64,000 nt of DNA. Source: Arthrobacter psychrochitiniphilus (GTDB lineage: Bacteria; Actinomycetota; Actinomycetes; Actinomycetales; Micrococcaceae). This document shows positions 16,892-26,400 of this stretch, piece after piece; position 1 is the stretch's first letter; each line of letters opens with the position of its first letter. Made by a program: the position numbers and the translations under genes. Under the pieces are notes generated by a model that ran no database searches, was not told where the DNA came from, and worked only from the letters and a program-made list of their open reading frames with translations. Location: contig NZ_QHLZ01000004.1 of assembly GCF_003185915.1 (NCBI RefSeq), positions 278,889 to 342,888 on the forward strand, in the 5' to 3' direction.

Positions 16892-17851
16892 ATGCCACGT
16901 CATCTTGACCGCAGTCCCCGCCGGGGGGCTCTGTTCAGTTTCATAGCTCTCGCCGTAGCCATTGTCCTCGTGGCAACCGGGATCTGGTGGGTGGCAGCCC
17001 ATTTCGAGCCCACCGCGCAAGAGCTGTCACAGCCGGGAGCCAGTACATCCAGCCTTGCGGACAGCACTGCAGCGGACAGCACTTCAGCCCACAGCCCTTC
17101 AGCCTCGAGCGCCCCCGCCGCAAGCACCCCGGCACCAGGTGCCACAACGACGCCAACACAAGGTCCGGCGTCGTCTATTCCCACCAGCGCAACCACCAAC
17201 CCGGCAACCGGGCGGGTGGATACGCTGGATGGATTGGTGCCTGACTACGTGCTGCCACCCATTGAAAACGGGATGGTGCCAGTGTTGACCAAGATTCCCA
17301 CCGAGCAAAAAGTGGTTTTTTTGACCATCGACGACGGTGCCGTGAAACGGGATTCGGATCTGGCGCTGCTTCAGAAGCACGGCATTAGGGCGTCACTGTT
17401 TCTGGCTAAGACTTTTATTGCCGGGTCACCGGATTTTTACCAGCAATACATAGCGGCCGGGCACCTCATCGAGAATCACACCATGAGCCACAACTTGGAC
17501 TTCATTCACCTCAGCTACGCGCAGCAGAAGGCCGAAATTTGTGGCATGGCAGACTTTGAGGAGCAGCAGTTTGGGCGCCGACCGGTCTTCTTCAGACCCC
17601 CTGGGGGGCCCTACACTATGGCGATCCGGAAGGCTGTAGCGGAGTGCGGCATGAAGGCAATTGTGGACTGGGAGAGCAAGGCAAATGCGGGAGGAATGGA
17701 CTACCAGGTGGGTGCGGGGCTGCGCCCTGGAGACATAGTGCTGATGCACTTCCGGCCAGAATTTCCGGCCGATCTGGCAGCCTTCCTCAAGGCTCAGAAG
17801 GCGGCCGGGCTCAAGGTGGTCCTGCTGGAGGACTACCTGGGTGTGAAGTAG
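16892..17851 (+). CDS. Membrane-anchored polysaccharide deacetylase
   Basis: The 319-residue protein has a basic N-terminus, one membrane helix (residues ~13-35), a Ser/Ala/Thr/Pro-rich spacer to ~residue 110 and a NodB-homology domain outside the cell. Catalytic motifs are visible: TIDDG (motif 1, Ile replacing the usual Phe), HTMSHN (motif 2, two zinc-binding His), RPPGG (motif 3) and a final LMHF segment that supplies the last His. Such enzymes remove acetyl groups from peptidoglycan or other surface polysaccharides. The domain is complete, so it is probably active. The substrate cannot be named from the sequence. Confidence 0.9.
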   Translation: MPRHLDRSPRRGALFSFIALAVAIVLVATGIWWVAAHFEPTAQELSQPGASTSSLADSTAADSTSAHSPSASSAPAASTPAPGATTTPTQGPASSIPTSATTNPATGRVDTLDGLVPDYVLPPIENGMVPVLTKIPTEQKVVFLTIDDGAVKRDSDLALLQKHGIRASLFLAKTFIAGSPDFYQQYIAAGHLIENHTMSHNLDFIHLSYAQQKAEICGMADFEEQQFGRRPVFFRPPGGPYTMAIRKAVAECGMKAIVDWESKANAGGMDYQVGAGLRPGDIVLMHFRPEFPADLAAFLKAQKAAGLKVVLLEDYLGVK

Positions 17852-17861
17852 CGTTGAGACC

Positions 17862-18431
17862 ATGACGCGCATTGTTTATTACACGGCAACCACGATCAAC
17901 GGTTATCTGGCTGACAGTGCGAACTCCCTCAAATGGCTGTTTGCCGTGGACACCGAGGGCGGGCCGGACATTGGCGCGTTCATGGACACGGCAGGGGTGT
18001 TTGTGGAGGGCTCCACCACCTACGAATGGGTGCTGCAAGCGGAAAACCTGCTCGCGGAACCCCACAAGTGGCAGCCATTCTACGGCGCTAAGCCCACCTA
18101 CGTCTTCACCTCACGCGAACTGCCCGTACCCGAAGGGGCCGACGTCCGCTTTGTCCGCGGAGCCGTACCTGAGGTGCTGGAAGAGATCAGGGCGGCCGCT
18201 GGCGAACTGAATGTGTGGGTGGTTGGCGGCGGTGATCTGGCCGGGCAGTTCCTGGATGCGGGGGCGCTGGACGAACTCGTCCTCACCCTGGCCCCAGCCA
18301 CCCTTACCTCTGGCGCGCCTCTGCTGCCGCGCAATGTGGGAACGGATCGGCTAAAACTTCGCAGCGCCGTGCAGCAGGGCGCATTTGCCGTGCTGAACTA
18401 TGAGGTCCTGGCGCTGGGTGGTGAGTCGTAA
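17862..18431 (+). CDS. Dihydrofolate reductase family protein (RibD C-terminal type)
   Basis: This 189-residue protein belongs to the RibD_C/DHFR-like superfamily: N-terminal IVYYTATTINGYLAD, central DVRFVRGAVPEVLEEI and NVWVVGGGDLAGQFLDAGALDELVL blocks are all family features, including the glycine-rich NADPH-binding turn VVGGGDL. It is a cytoplasmic NADPH-dependent reductase of unknown substrate. It starts 10 bases after the deacetylase stop. The next gene overlaps its stop by one base, so it begins a small operon of three genes ending at 19400. Confidence 0.88.
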   Translation: MTRIVYYTATTINGYLADSANSLKWLFAVDTEGGPDIGAFMDTAGVFVEGSTTYEWVLQAENLLAEPHKWQPFYGAKPTYVFTSRELPVPEGADVRFVRGAVPEVLEEIRAAAGELNVWVVGGGDLAGQFLDAGALDELVLTLAPATLTSGAPLLPRNVGTDRLKLRSAVQQGAFAVLNYEVLALGGES

Positions 18432-18838
18432 TGAGCATTACCGTAGATACTTTACGCACAGCCGCGCTGGCTTTAGGTGGAGCGTATGAGGACTTTCCGT
18501 TCGGGCCGGAAATCAGCGTGTTCAAAGTCAAGGCGCCCAGCAGCGGCGGGGTAGAGCGTGCTGGGAAGGTGTTCGCCCTCGGCAACCTCGATAGTGAACC
18601 CTTGAGTATCAGCCTCAAATGCGACCCCGAACTGGCCCCGGCCCTGCGGGCTGCACACCCTGGCATCACGGGTGCCTATCATATGAACAAACGGCATTGG
18701 AATGGCGTTGACACCTCCACCGTGGAGGCGCAGATGGTGTTGGAAATGCTGGAAGACTCATACGATCTTGTGGTGGCTGGGTTTCCCAAGAAACAGCAAC
18801 TTGCATTGGAGTGGAACGCATATGTCGCCAAAAGCTGA
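18431..18838 (+). CDS. MmcQ/YjbR family protein
   Basis: This 135-residue protein matches the MmcQ/YjbR fold, a small alpha/beta DNA-binding-like domain: GAYEDFPFGPEISVFKV at the start, then SLKCDPELAPALRAAHPGI and the closing YHMNKRHWNGV block. Length is typical of the family. The start codon overlaps the previous stop (TAATG), and the following gene begins inside its last codons, which points to one translationally coupled transcript. No biochemical role is known for the family. Confidence 0.88.
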   Translation: MSITVDTLRTAALALGGAYEDFPFGPEISVFKVKAPSSGGVERAGKVFALGNLDSEPLSISLKCDPELAPALRAAHPGITGAYHMNKRHWNGVDTSTVEAQMVLEMLEDSYDLVVAGFPKKQQLALEWNAYVAKS

Positions 18839-19400
18839 CAGAGGTTCGTTGGATTACCCGTATCTGGGCCTGACCCGCCTGGCCGCGCAACAAGCTGCCG
18901 CAGACATTGACTGGCCCAAGGGCTTTAATCACGTGGACAAGACGCTCGCCGTAGGGGCCGGGCAAGAGGGCTTTGACGCGCTGGCTGAGGGCATCATGAG
19001 CTGGGAAATTCAACGCCGTGCCGGGCTCGAAGTTAACGCTCCGCCGCGGGCCGTTGTTGGCGCGCGGGTTATCAGTGGATTCGGGGTGGGTGCGCTCCGT
19101 CTCCCCATCCCGTGCGAGGTGGTGTGGGCCATGGAACCGCAATGGGCGCCCAGCCCTGACGGACAGGATATTGAACTTGCCGGTTTCGGATACGGAACCT
19201 TGCCGGGGCACCCGGCGCTGGGTGAGGAAGCATTCATTGCCATGAAGAAGCCCGACGGCGGCGTCCACTTCAGGCTGTTGGCGTTCAGTAAACCGGCGGG
19301 CCTCATCTACGCTTTGGGATCACCCATTACGAAGTTGACCCAAGCGGGCGTGACCCGGTCATATCTGCAAGCAGCCCGGACGTTAGCCGGCGGCTTCTAG
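18822..19400 (+). CDS. DUF1990 family protein
   Basis: The 192-residue protein matches DUF1990: an N-terminal YPYLGLT element, then FNHVDKTLAVGAGQEGFDAL, the AFGYGTLPGHPALGEEAF-like segment (here FGYGTLPGHP) and a C-terminal YLQAARTL. The ATG at 18822 lies 17 bases inside the preceding gene and has GGAG upstream; the frame is open further left only in the shadow of that gene. DUF1990 proteins are small cytoplasmic proteins of unknown function, widespread in actinobacteria. It is the last gene of its operon and faces purL across a hairpin. Confidence 0.85.
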   Translation: MSPKADRGSLDYPYLGLTRLAAQQAAADIDWPKGFNHVDKTLAVGAGQEGFDALAEGIMSWEIQRRAGLEVNAPPRAVVGARVISGFGVGALRLPIPCEVVWAMEPQWAPSPDGQDIELAGFGYGTLPGHPALGEEAFIAMKKPDGGVHFRLLAFSKPAGLIYALGSPITKLTQAGVTRSYLQAARTLAGGF

Positions 19401-19446
19401 CAAACCGGGTGGGCCCACAACTCCTTGGGCCCACGCGCCCGAGGGG

Positions 19447-19482
19447 CCCCATGAATGGGTCGTTAGCGACCCATTCATGGGG
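19447..19482. terminator. Hairpin between DUF1990 gene and purL
   Basis: A perfect 16-bp inverted repeat (19447-19462 and 19467-19482) with a TTAG loop lies between two convergent genes. No T-tract follows, but position and stability fit a bidirectional terminator. Confidence 0.75.
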
Positions 19483-19494
19483 AGGGCGTGGGGA

Positions 19495-21813
19495 CTAGCC
19501 GAAGTACTTCGGCAAAGTTCCCTCGTGTGCAACGCGCAATTCGTCCAGCTCGGCGGTGAACAGGCCTTGAATATCCAGGGCGGCACCTGCCGCATCCACC
19601 ACGCCGATGCGTGAGAGCGGGAAGTTCCGGGCCGTGCACATGTCGTTGAAGCGGACTTCTTCGCTGCGCGGAACCGACACGATGGCGCGTCCCTGTGTCT
19701 CGGAGAACAACAAAGTGAACACGTCCACGCCGTCCCGGGCCGCCACGTCATCCAGGGCAACTCGTGCCCCGGTGTTGAAGCGTAGCGCCGACTCAACGAG
19801 GGCTGCGGCGAGGCCGCCTTCGGAGAGGTCGTGGGCGGAATCGATCATGCCGTCGCGGGAGGCGTTGATTAGGATTGCACCTAATTCACGCTCGCGCTCC
19901 AGGTTCACCGCTGGCGGGAGGCCGCCTAGGTGGCCGCGCATGTTGGCCCATTCGGAACCGTCCAGGTCATCGGCCGTGGTGCCGAGCAGGTAGATGGCCT
20001 GGCCATCCTCAGCCCATCCCGAGGGCGTGCGGCGCGCAACGTCGTCGAACTTGCCCAAAACAGCCACAACAGGTGTGGGGTGGATGGGGGTGGTGCCCGT
20101 CTGGTTGTACAGCGAGACGTTGCCGCCCGTGACCGGGATGCCCAACACCATGCAGGCGTCGGAGAGCCCGCGGATCGCTTCGGCCAATTGCCACATGACA
20201 TCCGGGTCCTCAGGGGAACCGAAGTTCAGGCAGTCGGAGACGGCCATGGGCACGGCGCCGGAGGTTGCCACGTTGCGGTAGGCCTCAGCCAGGGCCAGCT
20301 GTGCGCCGTGGTACGGATCTAGGAAGGTGTAGCGGCCGTTGGCGTCGGTGGCCACGGCAAAGCCCAGACCGGTTTCCTCATCAACGCGGATCACGCCGGC
20401 GTCATCGGGGAACGCCAGTGCGGTGTTGCCGCCAACATAGCGATCGTACTGGTTGGTGATCCAGTCCTTTGAGCACATGTTCGGCGATGCAACGAGCTCC
20501 AGCATGGCAGCCTTGAGCTCCTCCGGTGTGGAGGGACGGGCGGCGTCTTGAACCGAGCCGGTGAACGTGTCAGCCTGCAGGGCATCCTGCCACTCGGGGC
20601 GGGCGTAGGGGCGGTCGTAGACCGGGCCGTCGTGCGCAACGGTGCGGGGATCGACGTCCACAATGACTTCGCCGTCCCACTTGATGATCAGGCGGCCCGT
20701 GTCGGTGACCTCGCCAAGCCAGGAGTACTCCACGGCCCACTTCTCCATGACGGCTTCAAACGCTGCAATGTTCTCCGGGGAGACAACAGCCATCATGCGT
20801 TCCTGCGACTCTGACATCAGGATTTCGCCCGGGGTCAAGGTGGGGTCGCGCAACAGTACGGAGGTCAGCTCAACTTCCATGCCGCCGTCGCCGTTTGAGG
20901 CCAGTTCGCTGGTGGCGCAGGAAATACCTGCCGCGCCCAAGTCCTGGATGCCCTCAACCAGGGAACCCTTGAACAGTTCAAGGCAGCACTCGATCAGGAC
21001 CTTTTCGGCGAAGGGGTCGCCCACCTGGACGGCGGGGCGCTTGGAGGGCTTGGAGTTGTCGAAGGACTCGGAGGACAGGATCGAGGCCCCACCGATGCCG
21101 TCGCCGCCGGTGCGTGCACCGAACAAGACAACCTTGTTGCCCTTGCCCGAGGCATTGGCCAGGCGGATGTCCTCGTGGCGCATGACGCCCACGGCGAGGG
21201 CGTTGACCAGCGGGTTGCCCTGGTAAACGGAGTCAAAGACCATTTCGCCGCCAATGTTCGGCAGGCCCAGCGAGTTGCCGTAGCCGCCGATGCCGGCAAC
21301 GGCACCGTGCATGACGCGTGCGGTGTCCGGGTGGTCGATGGCGCCAAAACGCAGCGGATCCATGACGGCAACCGGGCGGGCGCCCATGGAGATGATGTCG
21401 CGGACAATGCCGCCGATGCCGGTTGCGGCACCCTGGTACGGTTCGATCATCGTGGGGGAGTTGTGGGACTCGATCTTGAACGTCACGGCCCAGCCGTCGC
21501 CCAAGTTGGTGACGCCGGCGTTCTCACCGATGCCCACCAGCATGTCCTTCTTCATCTCCTCCGTGACCTTCTCGCCGAACTGGCGAAGATGGTTCTTGGA
21601 GGACTTGTAGGAGCAGTGCTCACTCCACATGACCGAATACATGGCCAGTTCCGCGGCGGTGGGGCGGCGGCCCAAAACCTTCACGACGTCGTCGAACTCG
21701 TTTTGCTTCAGGCCCAGCTCGGCCCACGGCAGTTCAACATCCGGGGTGATGGCGGCATTGGCAACCGTGTCCATGTTGAACTTTTTCGCGGATTCTGTTG
21801 AGATCTCGCTCAT
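19495..21813 (-). CDS. purL: Phosphoribosylformylglycinamidine synthase subunit PurL
   Basis: This 772-residue protein is the small-type PurL, the ATP-binding catalytic subunit that, with PurQ and PurS, converts FGAR and glutamine to FGAM in purine synthesis. The [12 protein letters not shown] segment near the N-terminus, KIESHNSPT, the glycine-rich ATP-site blocks ([23 protein letters not shown]) and the C-terminal HDLSEGGLA are typical. The start ATG lies one base after the purQ stop region (adjacent codons), so PurL is made from the purSQL transcript. All three subunit genes are intact and in the usual S-Q-L order. Confidence 0.97.
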   Translation of the reverse strand: MSEISTESAKKFNMDTVANAAITPDVELPWAELGLKQNEFDDVVKVLGRRPTAAELAMYSVMWSEHCSYKSSKNHLRQFGEKVTEEMKKDMLVGIGENAGVTNLGDGWAVTFKIESHNSPTMIEPYQGAATGIGGIVRDIISMGARPVAVMDPLRFGAIDHPDTARVMHGAVAGIGGYGNSLGLPNIGGEMVFDSVYQGNPLVNALAVGVMRHEDIRLANASGKGNKVVLFGARTGGDGIGGASILSSESFDNSKPSKRPAVQVGDPFAEKVLIECCLELFKGSLVEGIQDLGAAGISCATSELASNGDGGMEVELTSVLLRDPTLTPGEILMSESQERMMAVVSPENIAAFEAVMEKWAVEYSWLGEVTDTGRLIIKWDGEVIVDVDPRTVAHDGPVYDRPYARPEWQDALQADTFTGSVQDAARPSTPEELKAAMLELVASPNMCSKDWITNQYDRYVGGNTALAFPDDAGVIRVDEETGLGFAVATDANGRYTFLDPYHGAQLALAEAYRNVATSGAVPMAVSDCLNFGSPEDPDVMWQLAEAIRGLSDACMVLGIPVTGGNVSLYNQTGTTPIHPTPVVAVLGKFDDVARRTPSGWAEDGQAIYLLGTTADDLDGSEWANMRGHLGGLPPAVNLERERELGAILINASRDGMIDSAHDLSEGGLAAALVESALRFNTGARVALDDVAARDGVDVFTLLFSETQGRAIVSVPRSEEVRFNDMCTARNFPLSRIGVVDAAGAALDIQGLFTAELDELRVAHEGTLPKYFG

Positions 21814-22566
21814 TTATTTGTCTCCCAGAAGAGTGTTCAAAACTGAGTTGAAGAAGCCCAGGCCGTCGGTGCCCGTGTGGCCAGGGCCGTACCCGGCTTC
21901 AACGGCGTGCTCGGGGTGCGGCATGAGGCCCACTACGTTGCCGGCAGCGTTGGAGATGCCGGCAATGTCGCGGCGGGAGCCGTTCGGGTTCCCGCCCATG
22001 TAGCGGAAAGCCACGAGTCCCTCAGCCTCAAGAGCGTCCAGAGTCTTCTCATCGGCAATGTACTGGCCGTCCTGGTTCTTCAGGACAATGGTGATGTCCT
22101 CGCCGGCGGCATAGGCGTTGGTCCATGCGGTGGTGTTGTTCTCCACGCGCAGTACCTGATCGCGGCACAAGAACTTCAAGTGATCGTTTTTGATCATGGA
22201 GCCGGGCAGAAGGTGCGCCTCGGTCAGGATCTGGAAGCCATTGCAAATACCCAAAACAGGCAGCTTCGCATCGGAGTTGGCGGCATCTACAATCTTGGTC
22301 ATCAGCGGCGCGAAGCGGGAGATGGCGCCTGCGCGCAGGTAATCACCGTAGGAGAATCCGCCCGGGATGATGACGGCGTCAACATCGGCCAGCTCGGTGT
22401 CGGCATGCCATAGTTCAACCGCGGTGGCACCGGAGAGGCGCACTGCGCGGACGGCGTCGCGGTCATCCAAGGTACCGGGGAAGGTGACCACGCCAATGCG
22501 TGCACCCGCCAGACGGGAATCAACCGGAGCCAGGGTGGCTCCACCAATCAAGGGAGTTTCACTCAT
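21814..22566 (-). CDS. purQ: Phosphoribosylformylglycinamidine synthase subunit PurQ
   Basis: This 250-residue protein is a class I glutamine amidotransferase that supplies ammonia to PurL. The nucleophile Cys lies in [11 protein letters not shown], and the catalytic His in MPHPEHAVE near the C-terminus. [15 protein letters not shown] is the family's oxyanion region. The sequence begins with ~18 residues before the conserved VVTFPG strand. The gene lies two bases downstream of purS and directly abuts purL. Confidence 0.96.
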   Translation of the reverse strand: MSETPLIGGATLAPVDSRLAGARIGVVTFPGTLDDRDAVRAVRLSGATAVELWHADTELADVDAVIIPGGFSYGDYLRAGAISRFAPLMTKIVDAANSDAKLPVLGICNGFQILTEAHLLPGSMIKNDHLKFLCRDQVLRVENNTTAWTNAYAAGEDITIVLKNQDGQYIADEKTLDALEAEGLVAFRYMGGNPNGSRRDIAGISNAAGNVVGLMPHPEHAVEAGYGPGHTGTDGLGFFNSVLNTLLGDK

Positions 22567-22568
22567 AA

Positions 22569-22820
22569 CTAGTCCGCCACAACTTCGACGTTGACAACGT
22601 CTTCAATCACCGGGTTCGAGAGCATGGTTTCAGCAGCTTCGCGGGCCTGGGCCAGGATTTCCTCGGTCACCTCGCCGTCCACGGTCAATTCAAAGCGCTT
22701 GCCCTGGCGGACTGCGGAGAATGCGGTGAATCCCAGGCGAGGGAGTGCGCCAACAATGGCTTTCCCCTGCGGGTCCAGAATTTCGGGCTTGAGCATGACG
22801 TCGACAACGATCCGGGGCAT
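22569..22820 (-). CDS. purS: Phosphoribosylformylglycinamidine synthase subunit PurS
   Basis: The 83-residue protein is PurS, the small structural subunit that bridges PurQ and Pur[20 protein letters not shown] at the start, then [17 protein letters not shown] and the C-terminal [12 protein letters not shown] are characteristic. A GGAG ribosome site lies just upstream. As first gene of purSQL, its upstream region (22821 onward) must hold the operon promoter. Confidence 0.95.
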   Translation of the reverse strand: MPRIVVDVMLKPEILDPQGKAIVGALPRLGFTAFSAVRQGKRFELTVDGEVTEEILAQAREAAETMLSNPVIEDVVNVEVVAD

Positions 22821-23425
22821 CGAAGGAACTCCTGGTGATTAAGAGGGGGTGCCGCGGAGGTGCCGTCTTACGCTGTCTTTGGGCCAGGGTGTTTGGGCCT
22901 GAAAACCTATAAGGGAAGCGCTCCGCGAGCTTGCCATCCCATTCTACGCAAGTGTGTGCAAACTCTGGAATTCGTGTGGTGCACATCTCATGTGCGGGCG
23001 CAGAGTTCGTGATCCTAGCTAGAGGACCAAATGAAATCCGCCAGCTTGCACCGCCGATGGAAGAAGCCCGGAGCGGCCGGTGGACCACCCGGTTGGGTCA
23101 GCCTTTTTCTCCGTTTGCGGATTCCTTGATAACCGAGAACGTCAGGCCCGCCAGCGCTACAGTGGGCGGCTAGCGAAACGTTGGCGGGTTTCGGGGGCTC
23201 TGTTGTTAGCCAGGGCCTCCCTATGTCTTGAGTCGGAATTTAGATCTGCGCTTGAGGACCGCATGTCTCACGCCTCATTTACCCAAGTCATATTTGAGAG
23301 CCACTTCACAGAGTGATGCATAACACCGTACGATAGGGCGGACGTCCTATGTCCAGTGGGTTGGGCGCGCAACGTTGAGCGTTTGACCGTTTTTACCGGC
23401 CGCTTTGGCCGCTCGAGAGGAATAG
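22821..23425. other. Divergent intergenic region, purS / sialidase
   Basis: About 600 bases lie between the divergent purS and sialidase genes. Open frames here are short, have no ribosome site and match nothing I recognise. It should carry the purSQL and sialidase promoters, but I see no convincing -35/-10 pair, riboswitch or repeat. Near the sialidase start there is a small palindrome, GGACGTCC (23340-23347). Confidence 0.6.
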
Positions 23426-26400
23426 ATGAAATCTATCAACAGGGTGCCCCGCTTAAAACGCGGAAAAGTAGTGGGCACCGCAGTTCTGCTAGCTGGCGGG
23501 CTGCTTGCCGGTATGGTGGCCGGGCCAGCCTTCGCCCAGGATCCTGCTCCTGCCCCGCTGGCAGTGACAAGTAGCTATACAGAACAGATTTTGGCTCAGA
23601 ACGGCGATAACAAGATTGACCCCTCGCTGGGCCGTTACTACCGCATCCCCGCACTCGTAGATCTTGGCAACGGGATCGTCCTGGCCTCCTATGATGGACG
23701 CCCCGACGGTGCTGACGCACCCTCGCCCAACTCCATAGTTCAACGCCGCAGCACCGATGGCGGCAAAACGTGGGGTGCCCCCACCTACATTGCCCGCGGT
23801 CAAGAGGCCAAGAACGGCAATCTGCGCTACGGCTTCAGCGATCCCAGCTACATTTTTGACCAAGAGACAGGGGATGTTTTCAACTTCCATGTCTATTCAA
23901 AGGACGTTAGTTTCCAGGGCAGCGGCTATGGCAATGACGACGCGGACCGCAATATCATCAGCTCCGCGGTGGCCGTTTCAAAGGACAAGGGTCTGACCTG
24001 GTCCACCGATCCGGGCAACATGCCTAACCTCCCGCCGTCGGACTACACGGCCGAGTCAGCCTATGCCGGCCTTGATGGTCCCCTCATCACGGACATCGTG
24101 AAGCCTAATGGTGACGCCAACAACGTTGGCGGGATCTCCGGTGTCTTCGCCGCCTCCGGCGAGGGCATCCAGCTCAAGTACGGCCCCAACAAGGGCCGTT
24201 TGATCCAGCAGTTCACCGGCAAGGTCAAACAGGCCAACGGCAATGTCCCGTACCAGGCGTACAGTGTCTACTCCGATGACCACGGCAAGACGTGGGAGCG
24301 CGGCGCCTTCACCGGCACCGGCATGGATGAGAACAAGTCCGTGGAACTCTCCAACGGTGATGTCATGCTCAACTCACGCGCCAGCTCCGGTGAACGCGCC
24401 CGCAAGGTTGCTATTTCCAAGGATGGAGGCCAGAGTTACGGCCCTGTCACGGTGGATACCAACTTGGTTGACCCGGTCAACAACGCCTCCATTACCCGCA
24501 TGTACCCGCATGCTGCCCAGGGGTCCGCCGAGGCCAAGATGCTCTTGTTCTCCAACGCGAACTCGAGTAACGGCCGCAGCAACGGCACCATCCGCTACTC
24601 CTGCGACGACGGCACCACCTGGAGCGCGGGCAAGCAGTTCAAGGCTGGCGCCATGAGCTACTCAACCGCCACGGCCCTCAGCGATGGCGCCTTCGGCGTC
24701 TTCTACGAGGGCGATAACAACACCATGACGTTCGGCAAGTTCGACGCCGCGTGGCTGGAAGTTGACTGCGGGGCAGCCATGAACGCAACACTGTCAGGAG
24801 CGGCCGCCATTGGCGCCAACGGTGCCACGGTTCAGGCGACCTTGACGGTTCGCAATAACGCTGAGACTACTTTGTCCGGTGCGACGGCGTCATTCGCGCC
24901 TAAGACGGGGTGGACCTTCGGTTCCACGATTGTCCCCGATGTCGCTGCTGGTGCGTCGGTTGACGTGCAGGTACCCGTCACGATCCCCAGCTTCCTCAAG
25001 GCCGGAAATATCACCGTGAGCGCCACATTGAGCCGGGGCGCCTTCAAGGTCACTTCCAACGTGAGTGTAACTGTCACTGGCGGCGCAGCCAGCAACATTG
25101 CCGGCCTTGATATCAAGGGGTTGGCCACTGACACCGCACGCGATCTGGCGGCGACCCCCTACACGGTTGGCAGCCTAGTGCCCTACAAGTTCCAGGTTGA
25201 TAGCCTGAGCAACGTAGCCGTTGAAGCAATCCCCACCTCGGGCAACTTCAACCCACTGTTGCGCGTAGCAGAGGGTGGAACTACAGATACAGGGAACTGC
25301 CGTTTCGGAAACCTAGGAGTTGGCAACGGCTACCCTTGCACCACTCCGAAGCATGCCGTCACCGCCGCCGAGCTGGCTAACGGTTTCTTTGTTCCGCTGA
25401 CCACTTGGGAAGCACGTGCCACAGGCGCGGAAACCAAAAAATACACCATCACCGGTGCCGAAGTTGACCTGTTGGTGCGCAAGCCGTCGGTGACGGCTAC
25501 CATCACAGCTGGTGAGCTCGTGGACGTTGACGAGAGCGGGTTCGCTTCAGTTGGCGACACCGTCACCTACACCTCTGTTGTTACCAATAACGGGAACGTC
25601 AACCTCTCGGATATCACGGTTTCAGGGTGGGATAAATTTAGCCTCGCCGCAGGCGAGAGCAAAACAGTCACGTCCCTCTACACCCTGACCGCAGCAGATG
25701 TTGCGGCCAATATGGTTGGAGCCAAGGGATTGGCTGTAACGGCAAAGAACGGTCTGAAATCTGCTGCGGCAACGGCTTCTTCAGCCTCCGTCATTGCCTG
25801 TTCAGATGCGTTGTGTGGGGCCCGTGCTCCCATGGCCAACCAGATCCCACAGAATCAGCTCACCATCAAGTCAGTTTCCTCCCAGGAACTGGTCGGTGAG
25901 GCAGCACCCAACGGTCCTGCAAAGGCCCTCATTGACGGCAACATTGATTCTTTCTGGCACACCAAGTGGCAGGGCGGGACCGATCCGTTCCCCCACTCTG
26001 TGGTTTTTGACCTCGGTGCCAGCTATGACGTCACTGGTTTTGAATACACACAGCGCCAGAATGGGCCCAACGGCAGGATCAAGGACTACGAGATCTTTGT
26101 TTCGGACAGCCCCACTGAGTTCGGTACCAAGGTAGCCAGCGGTACATTCACCAGCGTTCTCGAAGGCCAACGCATCACCATAGAAGGCAACAAGTCGGGC
26201 CGCTACCTAAAGCTCGTTGCGTTGAACTCGATCGCCAACAATGCTTATGCTGGTGGAGCCGAAGTCAACATTGCCGGCGTGGCCGTCTCAACTGTCCCTG
26301 CCGTCATCAGTGCCACCCCCGGCACTGTTGCAGCAGGCAGCGACATCACGGTTTCACTCTCCGGATTCCCCGCAGATAGCGTTGTTGAGCTCACGCTCAA